Part shown: positions 44,021-52,702 of the stretch, one piece after another | Layout: each line of letters opens with the position of its first letter | Position numbering within the stretch: position 1 is the stretch's first letter | Assembly: GCF_002302565.1 (NCBI RefSeq) | Contig: NZ_CP022382.1 | Location: 1,621,001-1,685,000 of the forward strand | Source of the DNA: Capnocytophaga canimorsus | Lineage (GTDB): Bacteria; Bacteroidota; Bacteroidia; Flavobacteriales; Flavobacteriaceae | Direction: 5' to 3' | Length of the DNA: 64,000 nt | The notes under the pieces: generated by a model | Seen by the model: the letters and a program-made list of their open reading frames with translations, nothing else | Told to the model about the DNA's origin: nothing | Databases searched by the model: none | Translations under genes and position numbers: made by a program

Positions 44021-44115
44021 AGCTAAAATTATGCCAAATAAAGAGTGTGTAACAATTTTAACAACATCTAAAACTATTCATTTTTTAGGTAGATGATAAT
44101 CTATTATAAAATTGG

Positions 44116-44123
44116 TATTTTTG
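44116..44123 (+). promoter_or_regulatory. Promoter -7 element TATTTTTG
   Basis: TAnnTTTG motif 25 bp upstream of crcB. The short leader leaves no room for a fluoride riboswitch. Confidence 0.55.
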
Positions 44124-44148
44124 AAGGCTTTATTTTAAAAAATGACAG

Positions 44149-44529
44149 ATGTTAAAATTTTTATTGTATGTAGGTTTAGGCAGTGCCCTTGGCGGTGTAT
44201 TTCGGTTTTTGTGTTATTTTCTAATCACATTGAAATTTGGGAAAAATTTTCCGATAGGAACCTTTATAATCAATGGGATAGGAAGTTTTCTGATTGGTTT
44301 TTTGTTTGCTTTTTTTCATAAGCGAAATTTTAGTGCCGATTTACAAATATTTCTACTTACGGGAGTGCTCGGCGGATTTACTACGTTTTCAGCTTTTTCT
44401 CTGGAAACACTGCAATTGATTGAACAGAAAGAATGTTACAAAGCCATTATTTACGTTTTAGGAAGTGTTTTTTTAGGAGTAGTAGCTTGTTTTGGCGGAT
44501 ATCTTTTAGCTCATTGGGGGCATAAATAA
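44149..44529 (+). CDS. crcB: Fluoride ion channel CrcB/Fluc
   Basis: A 126-residue inner-membrane protein that lets fluoride escape from the cytoplasm as a dual-topology dimer. Four hydrophobic helices are visible. GSALGGVFRFL at the N-terminus, GTFIINGIGSFLIGFL (with the channel Asn), and GVLGGFTTFSAFSLETL (phenylalanine box and Na+-binding motif) are the family signatures. Single gene with its own promoter and normal length. Confidence 0.94.
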   Translation: MLKFLLYVGLGSALGGVFRFLCYFLITLKFGKNFPIGTFIINGIGSFLIGFLFAFFHKRNFSADLQIFLLTGVLGGFTTFSAFSLETLQLIEQKECYKAIIYVLGSVFLGVVACFGGYLLAHWGHK

Positions 44530-44601
44530 TACAATTTTTACAATTCGGAAGTGAATAGAGTTACAAAAAGAAAGTTTTAGATGAATAGACTTGGCAATTT
44601 G

Positions 44602-44609
44602 TATTTTTG
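44602..44609 (+). promoter_or_regulatory. Promoter -7 element TATTTTTG
   Basis: TAnnTTTG motif 91 bp upstream of the GH92 gene. Confidence 0.5.
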
Positions 44610-44700
44610 TCTCTTGACTTTATTTCTACAATTTGTATTTTATTCTTATTTTTTTCGTATTTTCGACGGATTAAAAAAGAGTCTATAAAAATTTTAAACA

Positions 44701-46980
44701 ATGATAAGAAAATACATTTCATCATTGGCGCTTTTAGGGCTGATGGTGACTTCGTGCCAAGAAGTAAAACATCCTATAACAGAGCAAGAAACACAGCAAA
44801 AACCACTCACCACGTACGTTGACTCTTTCATCGGTACGGGCGGACACGGACATACCTACCCCGGAGCTACCGTTCCGTTCGGAATGTTGCAAGTGAGTCC
44901 TGTGAATGGCATCAGCGGTTGGGATTGGTGTTCGGGTTACCACCACAGCGATACGTTGCTCATCGGTTTTGGGCATTTGTCGCTCAGTGGAACAGGTATT
45001 GGTGATTTGAACGATATTTTACTGATGCCTGTCAATAAAGAGTACGATTTATCACAGCTTTCTACTGGAAAAAAAGACCAATATCCGAAGGCTGCTTTGG
45101 ATTTCCGCAATCAAGTTTCGTACAAATCGCGTTATTCGCACCAAAACGAAAAAGCGGAACCTGGTTACTATCAAGTTTTCCTTGAAGACCCCAAAGTAAA
45201 TGCAGAACTTACAGCAGACCAATACGTTGCTTACCACAAATATACCTACCAAAAAGGCGATACACAATCCGTTATTTTGAATTTAGGATTTGCCATCAAT
45301 TGGGATAGCCCTACGGAAATGTTTATCCAACAATCCAATCGAAAATTGGACGGACAAAACGACGGAAACATCATCACAGGACATCGATTCAGTACGGGAT
45401 GGGCGAAAAATCAAAAAGTGTTCTTCGCTATTGCATTTTCCAAACCTATTAAAGATTTACAACTTCAAAATAGTGGAAAACAAATCTCATCAGGGCAATT
45501 CTTCTTTGATAATTCCACAGGGGAGGAATTGGTCGTGCGTGTAGCGGTTTCTTCTGTAAGTGAAGAGAATGCGTTGGCGAATTTGGATTTGTACAACAAA
45601 CGCACCTTTGCCGAAGTACGCCAAAAAGCTCACGACACTTGGGAAAAACATCTTTCTTCTATCGAAATTGAAACGCCTGTCGATTCGCTTAAAACGATTT
45701 TCTATACGGCTTTGTATCACACGCAAGTAGCTCCCGTGACGTTTTCTGACAAGAACGGACAATTCCGTCAGCAAAACGATGAAATTTATTCCACCAAGGA
45801 TTTTACAGCCTATTCTACTTTGTCATTGTGGGACACATTCCGTGCTGAAAATCCGCTAATTACTTTGCTTCAACCTAAAAAATCTTCGGATATTATTAGC
45901 TCAATGTTAGCGTATTCCGACGTTATCAATAAACTTCCCGTTTGGACGCTCTACGGAAACGAAACCGATTGTATGACGGGCTATCATTCTATTCCTGTGA
46001 TTGTTGAGGCGTATTTGAAAGGAGTTCGTTCGTTCGATGCTGAAAAAGCCTTCGAAATGATGAAAAAAACGATGATGGGAGACGAACGCGGACTGAAATT
46101 CTACAAACAATATGGCTACATTCCGTACGACAAATGGGACGAATCGGTAACCATTACGTTGGAATATGCTTACGATGATTGGTGTGTAGCACAAATGGCA
46201 AAAGCCTTAGGAAAAACCGATGATTACGAGTTCTTTATGAAGCGAAGTGAGGCGTACAAACATTTGTTTGACCCCACAACGGGCTTTATGCGAGGCAAAT
46301 CGGCAAGTGGTAAATGGCGTGAGCCTTTCGACCCGAAACACTCCAACCACCGCGAAGCTACCGATTACACCGAAGGAAATGCTTGGCAACATTCGTGGTT
46401 TGTTCCGCAAAATCCGCAAGGACTTATTGAGGCTTTCGGCGGAAAAGAGAAATTCACAACACATTTGGAAAAACTATTTACCGAAAGTTCTGAAATTACG
46501 GGCGATAACGTTTCGGCGGACATTACGGGACTGATTGGGCAGTACGCTCACGGCAACGAACCGAGCCACCATATTGCGTATCTGTTTAACAAAGCGGGAG
46601 AGCCACATCGCACACAATATTGGGTAAATGAAATTTTGAAAACGCAATATAACACCACGCCGAACGGATATTCAGGGAATGAAGACTGCGGACAAATGTC
46701 GGCTTGGTATGTGTGGAGTTCCATTGGTTTGTATCCGATGAATCCTGTTTCGGGTGAGTACGAAATTGGGCGTCCGTTGTTCCCGAAAGCGAAAATAAAT
46801 CTGCCTAACGGAGAAACCTTTACCATCATTGCTGAAAATGTGTCTGCGGAAAATATGTACATTCAGTCGGCAACGCTTAACGGCAAACCACTCGACCGCA
46901 CTTTTATCACTGATGAAGAACTTAAAAACGGCGGAGAGTTGAAATTCATAATGGGGTCGGTAGCACCAACAAACAACTAA
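44701..46980 (+). CDS. GH92-family alpha-mannosidase lipoprotein
   Basis: A 759-residue lipoprotein (MVTSC, Cys19). The N-terminal beta-domain starts YVDSFIGTGGHGHTYPGATV and includes SGWDWCSGYHHSD. The (alpha/alpha)6 barrel holds YSTLSLWDTFRAENPLITLL, EGNAWQHSWFVPQN and NEDCGQMSAWYVWSSIGLYP, containing the acidic residues that bind calcium and catalyse inversion. GH92 enzymes remove mannose, often from host high-mannose N-glycans, and this one should be surface or periplasm facing. It is alone, with a promoter before and a hairpin after. Base composition looks richer in GC than its neighbours. Confidence 0.93.
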   Translation: MIRKYISSLALLGLMVTSCQEVKHPITEQETQQKPLTTYVDSFIGTGGHGHTYPGATVPFGMLQVSPVNGISGWDWCSGYHHSDTLLIGFGHLSLSGTGIGDLNDILLMPVNKEYDLSQLSTGKKDQYPKAALDFRNQVSYKSRYSHQNEKAEPGYYQVFLEDPKVNAELTADQYVAYHKYTYQKGDTQSVILNLGFAINWDSPTEMFIQQSNRKLDGQNDGNIITGHRFSTGWAKNQKVFFAIAFSKPIKDLQLQNSGKQISSGQFFFDNSTGEELVVRVAVSSVSEENALANLDLYNKRTFAEVRQKAHDTWEKHLSSIEIETPVDSLKTIFYTALYHTQVAPVTFSDKNGQFRQQNDEIYSTKDFTAYSTLSLWDTFRAENPLITLLQPKKSSDIISSMLAYSDVINKLPVWTLYGNETDCMTGYHSIPVIVEAYLKGVRSFDAEKAFEMMKKTMMGDERGLKFYKQYGYIPYDKWDESVTITLEYAYDDWCVAQMAKALGKTDDYEFFMKRSEAYKHLFDPTTGFMRGKSASGKWREPFDPKHSNHREATDYTEGNAWQHSWFVPQNPQGLIEAFGGKEKFTTHLEKLFTESSEITGDNVSADITGLIGQYAHGNEPSHHIAYLFNKAGEPHRTQYWVNEILKTQYNTTPNGYSGNEDCGQMSAWYVWSSIGLYPMNPVSGEYEIGRPLFPKAKINLPNGETFTIIAENVSAENMYIQSATLNGKPLDRTFITDEELKNGGELKFIMGSVAPTNN

Positions 46981-46990
46981 TTGACAATGT

Positions 46991-47024
46991 AAGGGCGAAA
47001 AGATTTTTTCGCCCTTAGCTTTTT
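46991..47024 (+). terminator. Terminator after GH92 gene
   Basis: Stem AAGGGCGAAAA / TTTTCGCCCTT with a 4-nt loop; the T-run that follows is interrupted. Confidence 0.75.
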
Positions 47025-47041
47025 AAATAATTTATAATTTT

Positions 47042-48916
47042 ATGAATGAGGAGGAAATAGACAAACTAATAGGAGAGGGGATTAACCTACTTGAACATAA
47101 AAAAGTTCGAGAGGCTATTGATAACTTTCATAAAGCATTAGACCAAGGAATGAATCAGGCAAAAACGTTAGAGGTATTAGATTTACTTGGAGAATATTTT
47201 TTTGAAGAAAAAGATTTTAACAAGGCAATTAAATTTTTTTCGAAGCAATTGGATTTTACAGATAGTGTGGAAAAACAATTAACCCCTCTATGTTGGCTTG
47301 GACGATGTTATTTTGAACTAAAAGACTTTAACAAAAGTATTGATTTTTTTTCGAAACGATTACGTCTTACAAAGGAAAAGAAAATCATAGATGTACAATT
47401 AGACTCTCTTTATTGGCTTGGGCGATGTTATTTTGAACAGAAAAATTTTGATAAGGCAATTAGTTTTTTTTCGAAACAACAGGCTCTCTCAGAAGGGAGG
47501 GACCATATGGAACAACTAAATTCTTTATTCTGGCTTGGAATTTGCCATCTTGAGGATAAGAGAATTGACAACGCTATTCACTTTTACGAACAACTAAAAT
47601 TAAAAGAGGAAGAACGAAATCTTGGTACAGAATTAATTCCTCAGTGCTGGCTTGGTATTTGTCGTTTTTTAAAAGAAATGAAAAGAATATCAACACAAAA
47701 AAAAGAAAATAAAGATAAATACGAAGAAGAATGTAATAAACTTGAAAGTCTATTTAGTACATTAGAAAAAGAAACAAAAGAATTTTTAGGAAAGGAGCTA
47801 AAAAGACTTTTATTTATTTACGATTTATACTTCGAGTATTTTGAGAGAAAAAAGAAATCTATTTTTAATAATTTGTTTGAACACAATACTCAAAGTAATG
47901 AATTAGAAGAGCAGATAGCTACTATTCTTGCTGTGCTAAACATTCATCAGGTAGAATTAAGAAATACTCCCTTAGCACATTACACAAGTCCAGTTGTTTG
48001 TGAAAATTTGTTTGGTTTGAAAGGCAAAGAAAGAAGCAATATGCGTATGGGAAGTTCCACTTATATGAATGACCCGACGGAGGGTGGTGTTTTATTAGAA
48101 TTGTTAAACCAGCAAGATTTAGAGTTAGATAATAAACGTGAATTATCCCCTTACAATGCTTTCTTTACTTGTTTATCTATAAGAATTAATGATTTGAATC
48201 AATTCCGATTGTATGGCAAGGAAGATGGTGTGGAAGCATCAGGTTGTTGTTTAGTATTTAACAAGAAAGGAAATTGGTTACAAGATACGGATATTGCTTC
48301 CTCCTACCGACCGTTGGTAAATGGAGAAAAAGAATTACCTACACCAAATGAGGAAGACAAATCAGATGAGTCTCTCAAAAAGAAGCCTCTTTATCAAGTA
48401 GCTTATATTGCGTATTTAGATGAATACATTAAAGAGAGTAAATGTGAGATTAAATTACCCATTGACAATCCAAAGTTTGGAGTACTATTGAATAACATTA
48501 GTGATAATAAAAAATGGCACGAGGTACGCAAGAAAAAATTGGAGAAAGCCTTAGTTAACCTAATGGAATATTTCAAAGCAGAAAGTGTATCAGAAGAAGA
48601 TAGAAATAAATTGGAGTACATTCGTTATTTGTTTAAAGATTTTGCCTTTCGTGATGAAGAGGAATTCCGATTAATGCAAATAGAAAAAATGGATTCTGAC
48701 AAAATAAAATATTGCAAAGAATCGAATTCTATTTATGTGCCTTATTCAGATATAACTAATATGGTAGATGAGGTAATTTTAGGAACAAACTACGAAAAAA
48801 CTAACCAGAAAAGAAAAGTAGAAATATTCAGATACCAGATGAAAGATTTTACTCATATTAAAATTTCGCATTCTTCATTGCCAATCAACGCTAGTTTGCC
48901 TTACCGAAAGGAATAG
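47042..48916 (+). CDS. TPR-repeat protein fused to a DUF2971-like domain
   Basis: A 624-residue cytoplasmic protein. Residues about 5-215 carry at least five TPR-like units with the recurring WLGRCYFE...FNKAI..FFSK pattern, so the helical repeat is strongly self-similar. A charged coiled region (about 215-260) follows. The C-terminal part (about 305-600) has HYTSPVVCENLF, SSTYMNDPTEGG and FFTCLSIRINDLNQFRLYG, the layout of DUF2971 (HYTS..., NDP-E-, CFS..QWR-YG) proteins. The role is unknown; some DUF2971 genes occur in defence-type accessory regions, so a partner-sensing or toxin role is possible but unproven. Starts 17 bp after the GH92 hairpin with no clear promoter. Confidence 0.78.
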   Translation: MNEEEIDKLIGEGINLLEHKKVREAIDNFHKALDQGMNQAKTLEVLDLLGEYFFEEKDFNKAIKFFSKQLDFTDSVEKQLTPLCWLGRCYFELKDFNKSIDFFSKRLRLTKEKKIIDVQLDSLYWLGRCYFEQKNFDKAISFFSKQQALSEGRDHMEQLNSLFWLGICHLEDKRIDNAIHFYEQLKLKEEERNLGTELIPQCWLGICRFLKEMKRISTQKKENKDKYEEECNKLESLFSTLEKETKEFLGKELKRLLFIYDLYFEYFERKKKSIFNNLFEHNTQSNELEEQIATILAVLNIHQVELRNTPLAHYTSPVVCENLFGLKGKERSNMRMGSSTYMNDPTEGGVLLELLNQQDLELDNKRELSPYNAFFTCLSIRINDLNQFRLYGKEDGVEASGCCLVFNKKGNWLQDTDIASSYRPLVNGEKELPTPNEEDKSDESLKKKPLYQVAYIAYLDEYIKESKCEIKLPIDNPKFGVLLNNISDNKKWHEVRKKKLEKALVNLMEYFKAESVSEEDRNKLEYIRYLFKDFAFRDEEEFRLMQIEKMDSDKIKYCKESNSIYVPYSDITNMVDEVILGTNYEKTNQKRKVEIFRYQMKDFTHIKISHSSLPINASLPYRKE

Positions 48917-48950
48917 CATTTAATAAAAGTTAAGTCATTATAAAACAGAT

Positions 48951-49232
48951 AATGATTAAATATTTTTTGTAATTATTTTAAGAAAGTAACAATTAAATAA
49001 TTTTTAATGAAATCTCCATAAAGAAACTAATAACTAAACACTTTTTACTTCAATCATCATCACTAAACCAATGACTAAATGATTTTTCATCAAATCACTA
49101 TAAGGAACAAATGACTAAATACTTTTCATTTCAATTATCGTAAAAGAAGCAATGACTAAATAGATTTTAGTCAAATTATTACAAAGGAGTTAATAACTAA
49201 ATGATTTTAGTGTCAAATTATCATCAGGATTA
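48951..49232 (+). repeat. Seven imperfect 41-bp tandem repeats
   Basis: Copies begin at 48951, 48988, 49029, 49070, 49110, 49151 and 49192, each with the core AATGACTAAAT (or a close variant) followed by an A/T-rich tail. The period is 40-41 bp except between the first two (37 bp). It lies in a 498-bp gap without genes. Function unknown. Confidence 0.75.
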
Positions 49233-49307
49233 GGGTTATAAATGTGTAAGTAAGCAAAAAAATATTTTTAAAATGAAAATTTATTATGTAAAACGCTTGT
49301 GTTTTGT

Positions 49308-49315
49308 TAATTTTG
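49308..49315 (+). promoter_or_regulatory. Promoter -7 element TAATTTTG
   Basis: TAnnTTTG motif 99 bp upstream of the methyltransferase-like membrane protein gene. Confidence 0.45.
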
Positions 49316-49414
49316 TCGCCCTTATTTTGAAAAAGATGTGTTTTTGGTTTTAAGAAATTATCATTTTTTAATAAGGCAGAAAATTGGAATATTCATTTTT
49401 AAAATTATAATCAG

Positions 49415-49930
49415 ATGCAAGAAGTAATTATTTTATTCGTTTGTTTTTTCGGATTACGACTTATTTCACTGGCAATTTCCTTAAAAAATGAAAAGCGAAT
49501 CCAAGCCTTAGGCGGTGTTCAATACGGAAAAATAAATTCAATGTTGCTTACGTTGGCTCATATTTCATTTTACTTTTTGTGCTTGTACGAAGCCATTAAA
49601 AATGATAATCTGTTGTTGGACAATACCTCAAAACTGGGTGTGGCGTTGCTTGTTTTTGCCTATGCAATGCTGTTTTACGTCATCTACCAATTGCGAGAAG
49701 TTTGGACCCTTAAAATATATATTCTTCCTGAGCATAAAGTAAATACGTCCTTTTTATTCAAATGGATAAAACATCCGAACTATTTTTTAAATATTCTGCC
49801 TGAACTTGTGGGTATGGCACTTTTATGTAAAGCATATTACACCTTTTGTTTTCTTTTTCCTATTTATATGATTATTTTGTCGGTACGTATTTATCAGGAG
49901 GAAGTAGCTATGAAACATCTGTACAAATAG
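49415..49930 (+). CDS. Isoprenylcysteine carboxyl methyltransferase-family membrane protein
   Basis: A 171-residue protein with about four or five hydrophobic helices. The C-terminal block LREVWTLKIYILPEHKVNTSFLFKWIKHPNYFLNILPE contains the RxxxHPxY-type signature of ICMT/PEMT-like membrane methyltransferases, and the end REYQEEVAMK-like IYQEEVAMKHLYK fits as well. It probably methylates a small or lipidic substrate using SAM; bacterial substrates of this family are mostly unknown. Single gene. Confidence 0.8.
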   Translation: MQEVIILFVCFFGLRLISLAISLKNEKRIQALGGVQYGKINSMLLTLAHISFYFLCLYEAIKNDNLLLDNTSKLGVALLVFAYAMLFYVIYQLREVWTLKIYILPEHKVNTSFLFKWIKHPNYFLNILPELVGMALLCKAYYTFCFLFPIYMIILSVRIYQEEVAMKHLYK

Positions 49931-50165
49931 TTATAAATCAATTCTTGTTCTAAAAATAAGTAACAGCTCTAAAAGCAGATTTTTACGTTTCTACTTTCTT
50001 TAAAATAAAATTAGAACAAACACACGAGTTGTTTTATGGCAAGGCATAAAGCATTCGAAGTGATGAGAAAATATAATTTTTTGTATAGACTGAGCTAAAA
50101 AATAATTTTGTGTCGCTCACCTAAAAAACAAAATACTTAAACATCTTAAAATACTAAAAAAATAG

Positions 50166-50173
50166 TACCTTTG
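50166..50173 (+). promoter_or_regulatory. Promoter -7 element TACCTTTG
   Basis: TAnnTTTG motif 54 bp upstream of the symporter gene. The rest of 49931-50227 shows no gene. Confidence 0.55.
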
Positions 50174-50227
50174 CCCACGCAACAAATTTTGGCAATGCAA
50201 ATAAATTAACAACCAAAACGTACACCT

Positions 50228-52105
50228 ATGAGTAAAATAGATATTCTAATTATTGTACTTTATATTGTATTAACTGTAGCTGTAGGGGTTTGGATTTCCA
50301 AACGTGCATCTAAAGGATTGGACTCTTACTTTTTAGGAGGCAATAGCATCAAATGGTACTATCTGGGGCTGAGTAATGGTTCAGGAATGTTTGACGTTTC
50401 TGGAACGGCTTGGATGGTGGGCATTCTGTTTCTTTATGGGGTAAAGAGCTTTATGTTTATGTGGATGTGGCCTATTTGGAACCAAATTTTCGTGATGGTG
50501 TTTTTGGCAGCTTGGATTCGGCGCTCGAATATTATGACGGGTTCGGAGTGGATTCTTACCCGATTTGGTGATGACCGAGCCGGACGCGCATCGCACTTAA
50601 TCGTTGCTATTTTCGCCGTGATTGCTTCGGTAGGTTTCATTGCTTATTTCTTTGAGGGTGTTGGTAAATTTATGGAAATTATTCTCCCTTGGGATATGAC
50701 TCTTTCCGTTGGTGATACGCTTTTACTCACCTCAAAGCAATCCTATGCCTTATTGGTGATTTTCCTAACCACTATTTATACCATTAAAGGGGGGATGTTT
50801 TCGGTGGTAGCTACCGAAGTGCTTCAATACGGAATTATGGTTTTGGCAGGTATTTTAGTGGCAGGATATGCTTTTTTTACTATCAGCGATGCCCAAATTC
50901 AAAGTATTATTCCTCAGGAATGGAAAAATGTATTTTTTGGTACAGAATTGACTCCTTTTTGGGACGAAAAATATAAGGTATTTAATGATTTTATAGATTC
51001 GGAAGGGTATAAAATGTTCGGAGCTTTTATTGGTATGACGCTAATGAAAGGTTTTTTTGCCAGCATTGCTGGACCTACTCCAAGTTATGATATGCAACGC
51101 ATTCTTTCCACACGCAACGTGAAGGAAGCTGCTTATATGAGTGGTTTTACGAATTTGATTTTGTTTATCCCTAGATATTTACTCATTGGTGGTATTGTGG
51201 TAATTGCTTTGGTGGCAATTGCTCCTCAAATGGGAACTCTGACACAATTAAGTAATAATGATTTGGAGGTGATTTTGCCCAAGGTGGTGAATTTTCACGT
51301 TCCGGTAGGGATAAAAGGCTTGTTACTTGCAGGGTTGTTGGCAGCATTTATGTCCACATTTTCGGCTTTTGTAAATTCGGGTCCTGCTTATATAGTTAAT
51401 GATATTTATAAAAAATACTTCAAACCCGAAGCCTCCGTTAGTCATTACATACGCGCTTCGCATTTGGCTTCTTTTGGGGTAGTTACCCTTGGGGTGATTA
51501 TGGGCTTCTTTGCCGAATCTATCAATGCCATTACCCTTTGGATTACCAGTGCCCTTTACGGTGGATATGTAGCGGCAAATTATTTGAAATGGGTTTGGTG
51601 GCGTTTTAACGGTTGGGGATATTTCTGGGGAATGCTTGCCGGATTGGTCATTGCAACTCTTCAATTTTTGATGGATAGCTATAAAGAGCATTTCACCCCT
51701 GGAAGTTGGTTGTATGAACTGGCTCACATTCCTGCGATTTATTTGTTTCCACTAATTTTTGGCTTTTCGCTTTTGGGTTGTTTTTTAGGAACTTATTTGA
51801 CCAAACCTACCGATATGAATGTACTGGTTCAGTTTTACAAAAACATACGTCCGTGGGGTTGGTGGCATCCTGTATATATGCAGTTGCGTGAAAAAGAGCC
51901 TACTGCTCGTAAAAATCACGATTTTTGGAAAGATATGGGAAATTGTGCCATAGGGATTGTATGGCAATCAAGTATGATTCTGTTGCCTATCTATTTGATG
52001 GTGCGTGATTATCCTAAAATGTGGTGGACATTGGCTGTTTTTGCACTGACCACAGTCATATTAAAATTCACTTGGCTTGATGTCGTTAAAAAATATAAGG
52101 ATTAG
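50228..52105 (+). CDS. Sodium:solute symporter (SSS family)
   Basis: A 625-residue inner-membrane protein with about 14 hydrophobic helices. The N-terminus DILIIVLYIVLTVAVGVW, SYFLGGNSIKWYYLGLSNGS and the sodium-site region AGPTPSYDMQRILSTRNVKEA are family features. It should import a solute (sugar, proline, pantothenate or similar) driven by Na+; the substrate is unknown. Longer than the usual ~500 residues, with an extra C-terminal pair of helices (about 565-620). No terminator was found downstream; TAGGCAATAG is repeated at 52105-52140. Confidence 0.88.
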   Translation: MSKIDILIIVLYIVLTVAVGVWISKRASKGLDSYFLGGNSIKWYYLGLSNGSGMFDVSGTAWMVGILFLYGVKSFMFMWMWPIWNQIFVMVFLAAWIRRSNIMTGSEWILTRFGDDRAGRASHLIVAIFAVIASVGFIAYFFEGVGKFMEIILPWDMTLSVGDTLLLTSKQSYALLVIFLTTIYTIKGGMFSVVATEVLQYGIMVLAGILVAGYAFFTISDAQIQSIIPQEWKNVFFGTELTPFWDEKYKVFNDFIDSEGYKMFGAFIGMTLMKGFFASIAGPTPSYDMQRILSTRNVKEAAYMSGFTNLILFIPRYLLIGGIVVIALVAIAPQMGTLTQLSNNDLEVILPKVVNFHVPVGIKGLLLAGLLAAFMSTFSAFVNSGPAYIVNDIYKKYFKPEASVSHYIRASHLASFGVVTLGVIMGFFAESINAITLWITSALYGGYVAANYLKWVWWRFNGWGYFWGMLAGLVIATLQFLMDSYKEHFTPGSWLYELAHIPAIYLFPLIFGFSLLGCFLGTYLTKPTDMNVLVQFYKNIRPWGWWHPVYMQLREKEPTARKNHDFWKDMGNCAIGIVWQSSMILLPIYLMVRDYPKMWWTLAVFALTTVILKFTWLDVVKKYKD

Positions 52106-52235
52106 GCAATAGAGGTTAGGCAATAGGCGGTAGAGATGAGTTAGGAAGAAAATCCTTCCCTACTTGACTTTTGTTACTTGGTTCTTGTTCAGCTTAAACC
52201 TTATTCTTTATCCTTTAAACTTTATCCTTTATTTA
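52103..52235 (+). repeat. Short direct repeats in intergenic DNA
   Basis: Two runs of small direct repeats: TAGGCAATAG twice with related AGAG words (about 52105-52135), and CTTTATCCTTTA twice (about 52206-52231). They look like low-complexity words rather than a defined element. Confidence 0.4.
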
Positions 52236-52570
52236 TGGACTGTAAGAGTAAAAAAACGTGGTCATTACAGCAAGACAAGCGCACGGAAAGTCAGCGAAGT
52301 ATGTTTCAGCCTACGGGTAAAACTGTCAAAAAAAATGATTGGAGGTATGTGCTTTCGGTACTTTTGATACTTTTGCTAATGAGTTATTTGCTTACTTTTT
52401 TTACACAAAAAAAAGTAGCCATTTGTTTTACCCAAGATATTTGCTTCAATTCGTATGATAATCGGTGGGTTTATGTATTATTCGTTTACTTCAACGTATT
52501 ATTATTGGTTTTTGGGGTGTATTTTGCGTATCGTTTCGGAAGCTATTTAGGTAAGAAATTGAAACGATAG
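52235..52570 (+). CDS. Small two-helix membrane protein, unknown function
   Basis: A 111-residue protein from the ATG at 52235; an upstream in-frame ATG at 52178 runs through the CTTTATCC repeats and is unlikely. A basic hydrophilic N-terminus (DCKSKKTWSLQQDKRTESQ) precedes two hydrophobic helices (about 40-54 and 78-98), separated by a Cys-containing loop (KVAICFTQDICFNSYD). The family is not recognised. It lies between the symporter and TolC genes, same strand. Confidence 0.62.
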   Translation: MDCKSKKTWSLQQDKRTESQRSMFQPTGKTVKKNDWRYVLSVLLILLLMSYLLTFFTQKKVAICFTQDICFNSYDNRWVYVLFVYFNVLLLVFGVYFAYRFGSYLGKKLKR

Positions 52571-52702
52571 TAAAGTACAAATCGTTAATTTACAAGATTT
52601 TATTTTAATAAAAAATAAAAAATCGGTTTTTGTGTGTTTTTTATGAAAAAAAAATCATACATTGACCGATATTTTTTAACCAATCAAAGCAAAAGGATTG
52701 TT

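Noticed and set aside
44030..44148. Possible fluoride riboswitch upstream of crcB
   Set aside because: The promoter leaves only about 20 nt of leader and no riboswitch-like conserved core was seen.
48951..49232. CRISPR array
   Set aside because: Repeat cores are short and imperfect, and the intervening bases are also repeated rather than unique spacers; no cas genes are nearby.
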